Source: Salarias fasciatus (lineage: Eukaryota; Chordata; Actinopteri; Blenniiformes; Blenniidae). From it: a DNA stretch of 64,000 nt. Each line of letters opens with the position of its first letter. The stretch's first letter is position 1. Position numbers and translations under genes: made by a program. The notes below the pieces were generated by a model. The model did no database searches. It was given only the letters and a program-made list of their open reading frames with translations, and had not been told where the DNA came from. Positions 54,701-64,000 of the stretch are shown here, one piece after another. Location of the stretch: contig NC_043745.1 of NCBI RefSeq assembly GCF_902148845.1, positions 29,650,063-29,714,062 of the forward strand, given 5' to 3'.

Positions 54701-57700
54701 ATATGCGATGATCCACAGCTGATGTTCTTGGTGCTTTTACACTTTATGCTAATTTAAAAGAGTTGAATCATATTGCCGGAAAGTGACCATGTAGGGGCAT
54801 CATATGATTTATATTGTTGATTGAAAGTGATCCTGTTGCTTTAAGAGGTTATGTGGAACAATGTGAGGATAATTTTGATTTCACTATGTTTTGTTTCACT
54901 GTTGCAATTTTATTGATTTCTTCTGAAAACATTTCAGGAAAAAAATGCAAAATTTATTCATCTTTTTTTGCCTTACTCAGGTTGAAACTGAAGTTGAAAC
55001 CAAAGTGTTCCTGGCTGGCAGATATCTTGAATTCATTAAAGAGAATACTCAGTGTGCAATCATTTGCTCAGGACTGAGATTATTCAAACACTTATTTTCA
55101 AAGCGGTAAAAGGTAGAAAGACTGACAAAAAGTCTTCAGCAGTTTTATAACAAGATTTCAGTGGAATAGTCTGGATGTTCTTCTGTAAAATATCCTAACT
55201 AAATCTTTACCAACATTGACAATAAAACATTCAGATCATGGTACTGTTAAGCTGAGAGATCTGCTTTGTTTTTGTTTTTGTTTTTTTAATGTCCAAAAAA
55301 TAATGCTGATCAGCAGCTGTAATTTTCCTCTCATAACTGTTAATTCATGTAATTTCTATCACCCTCAGAAGGTGTCCAGGTTATTGCATAAAGCATCGTC
55401 TTTGGCCCCTTGACATCATTAGCGTGTTTATTGGAGGGAAAGCCCAGCTGCTGCTTCAGTAATGAATCCAAAGAGCTTCCCTCTCCCTGCTTTGTTCATT
55501 CACACAGATAAACTCCTTCTCTCTCTCTCTTTCTCTCTTCCAGAGATTTGAAACTGTGATTTTCTGACATGATGCCTTTGCAGGTTTGTTCAGGACACTA
55601 ACAAATGAACTGATCTAATTGTGCTGAGAAGTCACATGCTCCTTTCTCCTTTTTCGGTACCATTTAGCCAGATTCACCCGTTCTGCACATTTCTTGACCC
55701 GGAGAGCAGTTTGTTGTTGCGCCTCTGTGACAGATTTTGGGGAAGATATCTGTTTCGTTATGCGTTTTACCTCTGAACAGGCAATTGTTACTCAGTGTGT
55801 TGCTGTCAGGACTGACAGAAAAGTGAGGAAGGATAAGTGCTCCAACTCAGTGTTTCTCCACCTACTGCACTCTGTATATTTGACAAGTGACTAATGCAGC
55901 TTTTGTGACAAAAAGTTTTTTTTTTTTTTTTTTTTTAAGCAGACAGATGGGCAAATTCTTGTGTTTTTTTTTAAACCTTGCAAACCCAAGGGCTGACTTT
56001 TATACATATTCTGGCAGCAGTATGATGATTTTATGCTGGTCATCCTTGATCATCTTCTTTTGTGTGTGTCTCATCTAAAAATGCACTATAAAGCACTAAT
56101 GTAGGAATAATGTGGCCACTGCCTGCAAACCGTGCTCTCTAAAAAGCCTTTGGTCCCTCATGATGCCCATTCCCGTGTTAATGAGACTTTGCTGTATATT
56201 GTGGGTTTCCATCAGGCCGTTCGACAATATTGTGGTGCATTTCTCTGAAAACGGTTCCACATTTTCATGTTTACCTCAAGGGAATTTCGGGGAGAAACAT
56301 TTTTTCCTGACATGCTGATAACCTTATGGAGGCCCACAGGAAGAGGCTCTAATAGGATATCTCTGTTATAGCTGAATAGAGTTCTACATATCATTGTACT
56401 CTGGGCTTGAATGTACGTGAACGCACTGTTTACTCGTCTATTCATCCCTGACCCATTTCACACCCCAACTGCGGCATAAAATGAAGATATTCTGTTTTGA
56501 TGCTATCTCTATATGTCCCATTTGGTGAGTAACTCAACACTTCTGGAGCAGCCTGTCTTTTAAAGAAAAAAAAAAGATAATAATCTCCACTGTGCTAAAA
56601 CAAATCATCACCTTTATTGTTGTGTGTAGAAATGCCAAAACTAGCAAACACAGCCTAAATGAGCATGATTATTCGGATTCTACTGCATTATCTGGGCTGA
56701 TCCTGCTGTACATTGTAGCTAAAGTAATTTGACTTGGGAGGAAACAGCCACACCAGGCTGGAAATCCTACATTTTCATGCAGAAAAAGCGAGCGAATGCA
56801 GCGCATCACTGTCATCCCTGATATTACGTAACTACTTCCTGTCTCATTCGTCTGAAAGAAAACCTCTCCAAAAGGAGAGCAGTCTTTAACCAGTTTGACA
56901 GAATGTAGAAACTGCAGCTTCGATGTTCCAAAAATTCAGTTTAGTCAGTTTTTGTTGTTGTCCGATGTTGACCCTGGCTCGCTTCTGGCTTTAGTCACAT
57001 TCCTCTGGGGGCTTATCTTTCTTTTGCTCGTGCAAATGTGATCGTCCTTTCAGTTTTCCCCAGAGCTGATTGATGACTCTGGCAGATATGTTGAGCCACG
57101 CATGTTTTCCAAATAATTGTTTGAAATTAAGTTTGTAGCTCAGAATTATTACTGCAATTTTTAAGTTGAAGTCTAGCTCATACAGAGTTGCAACTGCTGT
57201 TTTATGTGTTCATCTCCTTGAGCCAGCGACGGGATGTTCACTTTCTGTTGGTATGAAGGAAGCTCCTCACATACCTGAAGCCGCTGCGACTGCTTTTTCA
57301 CGTCAAACGGGTTACAGAGCCTGTTCGAGGTTCGACGGTGATTTGTTTAGTGTTTGACCTCACATCCTCCCCCCCCCCAAACTCAACGTCTGACAGAGTT
57401 CTGAAAGACTGATTGATGAGCCGGGTTTGTTTGGGGAATGAAGCCGGAGTGGATTCTTTCACTTGGGAATCTGGACGGGGCTGATTTTCTGCACGGTGGA
57501 AAAAAAAACACACACACACACACACAGCCGTGCAGGTGTAGCAGGACACAAATGCAGCGTGACTGCAACCGCTTGCATTAACATCATCATGCGAAGTCTT
57601 AGTCAAGGATAGAAGCTGCCTGCTGTTATTCACACTTCCTCTCAGGACATGGTGTCATCCCACATCATCTTAAAACGTCCCCCTTTAAGCAGCATAATAA

Positions 57701-58291
57701 TCCTCTCCCACCAAACTTTGCTTAAATTCAGGAGTTCATACTGTGAATTGAAGTTGGTGATCGGTCTAACATTTTTTTGGGTTTATGCATAAGAGACCTG
57801 ATGGGCAGACTTGTCAGGATGGTAGCGTCTCAAACTTTCATGCATATGAAAACTTTGAAAACAGGTTTGAGTCCCGGTGTGTCTCGCTGTCGGCACATCC
57901 CTTCGTTTTTAATTTATCCTTTTGGTTGAACACAACATGATTGCTGCATCCTCACTGTGGATGGGCCTGAGGTGGGTGTGTAGGTGAACGTGGGTACACA
58001 CACACACACACACACCTAAATTATTCAGAGCGCCAGATGGGGACAGGGAGCACCAGAGAGTCAGCGGGACAAAGAAGTCGGCGTTCAGAAAGTCCCAAAT
58101 GTTGCCGTTTATTTATTTTTATCCTGTAAAATCAATCAACCTAATGCGTTTTATCTGTGAAAAGCAGATCACTGGATTCCACCAGCAGTTGTGTGAGTGC
58201 GTCCATGTGTTCAGCGGCGCCCTTTCACTCGTCTTCCCCCTGCCAGTGTGAGCTGGCTGTAGACGCTGCCGCTGCAAAGGTCAGCGCGCGT

Positions 58292-58349
<58 letters not shown>

Positions 58350-59170
58350 AAAGCGACAACACCGATCTGTAAAATGGGTTTTGTTGTTCCCAAAGCAGAT
58401 AAAGACTCAGATTAGGCTTAAAGGGGACAGTGAATTTATTGGGCTTTCGTTTCTGTGAGAACCGTAATCCCAATGAAAGTGAAGGCTTTATTAGCTCATG
58501 AATATTTGCAGCCAACCAGCTCCTGTCACTTAATTTCCAGCAGTACGTCACAGTAAGCCACTTAAAGTAATGCTGAACTAGCTGTGCTCTGCACAAGTCG
58601 TTTAGCACATTGTTGGAAAGCTTTGTAACAACAGTGACACCATCTGCACCCTGTTAATGGAGCCATACTTGAGGATCTGGGTATATTTTCTTGGCGTTTG
58701 CTTGGATTTATTTTTGTCGCTCATCAAAGGAAAAAAAAAACAACAACCCAAGTACTCTCGCATGAGTTGGACTTTTTCTCAAGTGCGTGCCTATGCTTCA
58801 TAAAATGTAGGATCTGTAATGATTTTTATCGAGCGTGAACAGTTAGTGCTGCATCAGGCGGAGTGCGGCTGCACCGCTGCGTCCAGCGCCGCACCCTTGT
58901 ATGCACTTTACACATTTAGCTGAAGCTTCGTGTGAGGGAAGCAAATGGCAGGTCAAGAAAAAAAAAAACAAGCTGGAGAAAATATTAAGACATGCAATGA
59001 CTTTATAATTTTGCTTTATAGGAAATTGGGTGTTAATGTTTTCTCATGGGAAATATTCATCAGTGGAAAAGGTGCTACAGACTTATGATTGGAATAATTT
59101 CAGAGGCCAATTTTATACATAACCTATAATGCAGATAATAATCCAACAAAGGGGTTGATAGGACAAATGA

Positions 59171-59201
<31 letters not shown>

Positions 59202-62200
59202 AGCTAGTAATTTATGACTAGATACAGCTCATCAACACCATATTACTATAGTCTTAATTATCTAGGATTTTGTAAGAGCCATTTGCTTAAGGGCAAAATA
59301 TTTCAAATTAAGTTTTTCTCTTAGGGATCAGCTGAAGCTTTATAAAATGCATTTTGTTTCTTGAGAATGAGCCTCTTATTTTTACAGTAGGAACTAGTCC
59401 ATTAAGATCGTTGTGTTTTTATGTATGTTCTTAGCTTGGTTTGAATCGAGAGGCTGTGTTGTCAGTCTGGGTAGTCTGCAAGGTGCAGCCAATCACATCG
59501 CATGCCTGCAGGCGGAACTGGAGAGGAGTGGCCTGACCCCACTCTTCTCTTTGACACCCTCTTCCCCTCGTTGATATGAGGGCTGTGCGTGATCAGGCGA
59601 ACATGCTAACAGGGTTGTGCATTTCAGTCTTCATATATTTTCTGATAAATGCAAACATTTAAATGATATCTTTTCTGTTTGATGTTACCTCCTCTCCTCC
59701 TTTAAGAGCCACGGGCGTAACATAAGGTTTGCATTGCCAATTAACGTTGCTCTTTCACTTTATGGACCCAGTAGCTAACCCCAATGTAACTGCACCACTA
59801 CTGTTTCTTCCTTTCCTTTTCGTCTTTCTCGTGCACACTTGAAATTCCCACCAGAAGCATTTTCCATTGTTTCTTTTTGTGCTTCAACACTGTTGCCATT
59901 ATGATGTAATGTTGAAATAATTAAATGAAATATGATCTATTGTGAACGCCATCGGGGGCTCTGTCTGATTTGCTGATTGCGTTGACATTCAGTGCATCGC
60001 ACACGGGAACACATAATCTACAACTGATGAGCAGTTCAGTCAGTCCTGGGTCGTCATGGCAGGCCTCTGTTGCTAGGAAGGTTTGCACCAGCGTTATCAC
60101 TCCCTGGAGCTGCGTGAATGGAGTCTGGCTTGATTAACGTTTGAAACGTTGTTTCAAAGGCAAGGCCATGAAGTTAGGGGAGTTAGTATCGGCATTTTCA
60201 GTGCATCATATTCCTTTAGGGGCGTGGCGCTGGGATGCCAGATATCACCGTCTCGGAGCGTCCCACTGGATGACCCGAGAAACATGCTCACAATCACTGC
60301 TGAGTCAAACTGTTTAATTTTTGTTGAGATACGCAGCACCACTAAGTTTTAGTTTTGTTTTAATTAGGTTGAAGTAAACACAAAGTGTTTTCCTTTCTTG
60401 TTGATCAGATTTCTTCTGCTTCGTTGCACTGAACGTAAAGTAGCTGATGTTGGGTGGGGTTTGTATGTACACCAGACAGGATTGTTGCATAAGTCACTCA
60501 CATTGTTATGTTTACTCAGCACTTTGAATCCTGGAATATTAAAGGATTCACCTTTGAATCGTTTTTTGTCTTGGAAGTGATGGTTTGCGTTTTGGGTGGA
60601 AGGTATGGAACTGAGGCAGCTGTGCCGCTTGAACTGAGATGTCCTCGGCCGTCCGGTGCAATCTTCAACGGTTGCAGCCTCTGAGATGGGACTGGAGTGG
60701 CGACTGTGACTCAGTTTGTGAATTTGTTCTGTCCACAGAGGTGAGAGAAGGAGGATTCAGTTTGTTCCAAAGTACACCCTTTCTGCTCAATGCCAGTGAG
60801 GCTTATTCAATGTGTTTTTACCGTCTGTTGTGCAGAATGTTCTTTCTTTCCTCATTCAAGTCAATTCAAGACTGAAGTTGTTAAAATTTGGTGCTCAAAG
60901 CAGAACATATTTCATTGTGTTGCAAACAGGTTGCTGGTCTTGGTAGCACTGCCGAGCAGGGCCTTGGAAGGAGAGAATTTGAAGTTGTTGTATTCCAAAA
61001 TGCATTGTTATGTAAAGTTTGTGGGTGCACTGTAGCTATGGATAGCAGCGAAGAGTGTGTGTAGTTAATATGCCACTAAGCTCTCTCTTCCACCTACTTT
61101 ACAGCGATGTGTGAATAAATTGGACTGTGTTGATTTCCAGCACAATGCAATACTGAAGGCATCAACACACTTTCAGTGTTATCCTCTTCAGATGGTTTAA
61201 CTGTGTGAATCTTTTTTTCTCTACCCAAACTCTTGAATAGTGCTGCATTCAACTATTTTTTTCTTTTCCATAATGTTTTTTTTTTTTAAAAACTGATAAT
61301 ACCCCACTTACTTTATGTAGCGGATGTTTTTCAGTTTTTGATTAGGTTATTATTTCAGAAGCTGTCATTTTCTTTTTTCACACAATGGCGTCTGTCACTT
61401 GGATAACTAAGTGAATGTCTGAGTGAAAGAACTGGATTAGATTGTCTCTTTGTCCCTATTCATACCTCGTCTTGTACGTTTCTCGTGCTTGAGTGGGCAT
61501 GTTTGAGACGTCTGTTATGAACAGTTTCGTAAGATTAGTCGGTGGACTCCAAGTGTGATTTGCAGGCGGGTTGGTAGTGGAATATACCTCTGGATTGGAA
61601 GAATCACCGACCGATCTATAGGCAGTGATTGGAAATCATGGGTGTCAATCAAAGGCTTTCATGAAAAAAGTTTTCATGAAGATCTTCTTTTGTTTTATCA
61701 TTGTTGGTCATTAGACAAAATAACATCTCTATATTTTTCATGTATGACAAATCCCATCCTGGGTTTTGCAGCCACCTTCAACTACATGAAATATTTGTCT
61801 CAACAAAACAAAAATGACCCGATAAAGTATATTAAAGTATATCTTTACTGCAAGAAATCAAAGAAGTGATTCAGCCTCATTTCAAAGAAAGCTATGGAGA
61901 AGTTTTCTGAGCAGTCAAATAACCACACACCTTCATTTGACATTTTATTTTCTCACCAGGATAAGTGCTCACCCCCATATTCATCATCTGCAACTATTAT
62001 TAAGTTCTTCAGGCGTCCTCTGATCCCTCTCATCAGCCACTCCACATAATTGTTCCTCACTCCTGGAACATTATGGGAGAGCGTTTCGACACTCAGCCTG
62101 CACCTTCTGAAATGAGATAATCCATATGGAGTTCAGATGGACTGGGTTCAGACCCCGTGAAGTCCCACCTTTACAGAGGTGTTCAGTCGGCTTTTCTCTT

Positions 62201-62509
62201 ATATAGTAGGTGATCTTCTACCGCTAGTGCATGTATGATTTTTTTCTTCTTTTGTTTTTTTTCATGTACATGCATTCCTGTGACAACATGGTTCATCATA
62301 AGAAGAATGATCAGAGTAAACATGCATGACTGCTGTTCTCATTCATTAAAATGTGAACCATTAATATTCAGTAGCAGCTTCACAATAAATCACACCAGCT
62401 GAAGAAGGCATCAGAGACGTACACATGGTGAGGCGTTTGTGTTGACACATAGAAAACTTAGGAGGAGGAGACGGGGGATTTTCAGCTTGTAACTTTGGAC
62501 ATCTGAGCA

Positions 62510-62550
<41 letters not shown>

Positions 62551-63993
62551 ATACAAGTGACAGAGAGTAAAGATAATCACAGTGTCCCCAGAGAGGGAGG
62601 GAGGGAGAGCGTGAGTGATGTCTGTGGGTGTCATAAAGAGGAGGAGCATTTCCTCGGTGTTCTCAGTCTTCAGTCACTCAAGTTTAACAGGCGGCCTAAT
62701 CCGGATCCTCCTCATGACGCCGGTGCTCTTCTGAAACACCGGGAACGGCAAGCTGCTCATTGTAGGAGGCAGATTGCTTTACCTTCTCAGAGGGGGTAAT
62801 GCCAGTTTGAATGTGTACAGTATTTACAGTTACCCGGCATTGCAAGCTTTCATCAGTAGAGCTTTGTATTAATAGTGTTGCTTCTGTGAGAACAATACAT
62901 ACAGGTGTTTGACCATTATGCAATGAGCAGACGTAAGCAGAAGACAAAACCTCCACCTGAGTCATCTTGTGAATACTGTTGGAAATTGGTCTCTGAGATG
63001 ACTCAGGGAAGCTTTTATCTTTTGGAATCCCAATAATGAGAAGTCAAGTTGTAACAGTTGTCCCAGAACAATTGCAGTTCGCTCTATTAAGGTGACTGAA
63101 ACTCCCCGTAAGTGCTGTGATTAGGTTAATTTCAGGGTTTAAATTGAAGATATCATCCTTCCATTAGAGTTGCCTCACTCAGGAAATGGCAGTTTAAAGT
63201 ATAATACAATTGATGCTTGATGCATTCTGTGCTTTTCTTGTGCGAGAGGAAAAACTAAAGTTTTAAAAGTGAAGCCACGATAAACACATCCAGCCCAATT
63301 GTCTCCCCACGGGAAGCCAATTTAGATATAGTGGAAGTACAAAATGAATAGGTGGAAACTGCTCTCAAAAGGATGGTGACTGTTTATTACATGAGTAGTG
63401 AGACAACACTTTGTTAACGTTCAAATTACTTAGTTGCTTCTTAATAAATCCCACTCTCTAAGAAGTGCAGTGATGAGAAAACATACATGTTACTCTCTTC
63501 ACCTATCGGTGGTCATAATGTTATGGCTGCTCGGCGTATGACAGTGAAGGGAGTGTTCATGTGCTAATGGCTTTGGGTTGTCGTGAGGATTGAGGGTTGC
63601 GTTACATTATCACCTGCCCGCCCGTCCTGAGGCTGCCCGGCATCAGGAGCTCTGGAGACGCACTCCTCCTCCCTGCAGACCTGAACAGAGTTATCAGGAA
63701 GCCGACATCACGCCACAACTGTTGGCTCAGTTTTATTATAATGCATGGACGTTATCTTGATTTGTGGTCGGATGCTGCGTTTCATGCTGAGATAACAGTC
63801 TGATATTGTCCCTCCGCTCTTTCTCCCACTCCTCAGGGAGCAGCCGATTTACACCACCAGGGCCCACGTGTTCCAGATCGACCCAACCACCAAGAAGAAC
63901 TGGGTCCCCGCCAGCAAGCAGGCTGTCACCGTCTCCTATTTTTATGACAGCACACGCAACAGCTACCGCATCATCAGCGTGGATGGGTCCAAG
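51252..63993 (+). CDS. homer2: Homer scaffold protein 2, exons 1-2 (3' part beyond window)
   Basis: Homer proteins are cytosolic postsynaptic scaffolds. Their N-terminal EVH1 domain binds PPxxF-type motifs in mGluR1/5, IP3 and ryanodine receptors and Shank, and a C-terminal coiled coil tetramerises. Two coding exons are visible: 51252-51256 (ATG GG, donor GTGAGT) and 63837-63993 (acceptor CTCCTCAG, donor GTATGT). Joined they read [10 protein letters not shown] and continue through residue 54, the first half of EVH1: [38 protein letters not shown]. Ligand-contact residues F14 and W24 are present. Homer1, 2 and 3 are nearly alike here; homer2 is chosen because ramac, btbd1 and tm6sf1 lie next to HOMER2 on human 15q25.2. 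The start exon holds only five coding bases, so most gene finders will miss it. Confidence 0.9.
51719..51752. repeat. (GT)n microsatellite, 17 units
   Basis: Pure GT tract in homer2 intron 1, about 460 bp past exon 1. Confidence 0.95.
58300..58345. repeat. (GT)n microsatellite, about 23 units
   Basis: GT tract in homer2 intron 1, preceded by an imperfect GC/GT stretch from 58284. Confidence 0.95.
59173..59201. repeat. (ATT)n microsatellite, about 9-10 units
   Basis: Trinucleotide ATT tract in homer2 intron 1. Confidence 0.95.
62513..62549. repeat. (GT)n microsatellite, about 18 units
   Basis: Pure GT tract in homer2 intron 1. Confidence 0.95.
63501..63540. repeat. short dispersed fish-repeat fragment
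   Basis: Contains GGTGGTCATAATGTTATGGC followed by TGCTCGG. This phrase is, from memory, a recurring end sequence in many fish genomes. It is only 40 bp, so it may be an old repeat end about 300 bp before homer2 exon 2. Confidence 0.35.
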
Positions 63994-64000
63994 GTATGTG

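Larger units (their letters stand above)
51257..63836 (+). other. homer2: homer2 intron 1 (12.6 kb)
   Basis: No coding exon, RNA gene or intact transposon was recognised. Contents: GT tracts (51719-51752, 58300-58345, 62513-62549), CA tracts (57510-57526, 57996-58014), an ATT repeat (59173-59201), T- and A-runs, weak SINE-like remains (about 52240-52330 and 57820-57900) and a short fish-repeat phrase near 63501-63540. A 104-codon open frame at 61555-61869 has no family resemblance I can name. Large first introns of such genes often hold enhancers, but none can be shown here. Confidence 0.7.

Noticed and set aside
61555-61869. A 104-codon open frame in homer2 intron 1
   Set aside because: No family resemblance, no flanking splice signals of quality, and no gene expected here in the conserved order. 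Likely chance or decayed repeat.

Overview
The window looks like ray-finned fish (teleost) nuclear DNA, probably a compact percomorph-type genome. Reasons: seven conserved vertebrate genes with short spliced exons, frequent CA/GT microsatellites, L2- and L1-type LINE remains, and several decayed copies of a tRNA-derived SINE-like repeat common in fish. Nothing suggests bacteria, plasmids or CRISPR. All gene names rest on comparing spliced translations, built by hand from splice sites and reading phase, with family members I remember. No search was run.

Layout: 1-1800, a 5'-truncated L2-like LINE on the minus strand. 2204-14229 (-), phka2 (phosphorylase kinase alpha, liver type), 29 coding exons, with the C-terminal exon(s) off the left edge. 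14230-17039, the head-to-head interval between phka2 and ap1s2, holding two adjacent near-perfect palindromes, an L1-like LINE fragment and long CA tracts. 17655-20311 (+), ap1s2 (AP-1 sigma subunit). 22399-27075 (-), zrsr2 (minor-spliceosome U2AF35-like factor), tail-to-tail with ap1s2. 27076-28225, a short repeat-bearing gap. 28744-32989 (-), tm6sf1, head-to-head with btbd1 at 34257-38220 (+). About 9.7 kb follow with no gene I can support. 48590-49604 (-), ramac (cap methyltransferase activator), head-to-head with homer2, whose first two coding exons (51252-51256 and 63837-63993, +) end the window.

The genes are independent housekeeping or tissue genes rather than a pathway: glycogen breakdown control, clathrin vesicle sorting, U12/U2 splicing, an ER membrane protein, a ubiquitin-ligase adaptor, mRNA cap methylation and a synaptic scaffold. 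The right block (tm6sf1-btbd1-ramac-homer2) keeps the order and orientation of human 15q25.2, except that C15orf40, expected between btbd1 and ramac, is not seen. The left block (phka2, ap1s2, zrsr2) has its human counterparts on Xp22. The join lies between zrsr2 and tm6sf1.

I found no previously undescribed biological system. The points most worth a second look are the twin palindromes at 15183-15308, whose imperfections are all G-U compatible on one strand; a 33-bp coding minisatellite that enlarges Ramac well beyond the human length; the X/15q synteny join; a GC-AG intron in tm6sf1; and an 18-bp perfect NRF1-type palindrome upstream of btbd1.
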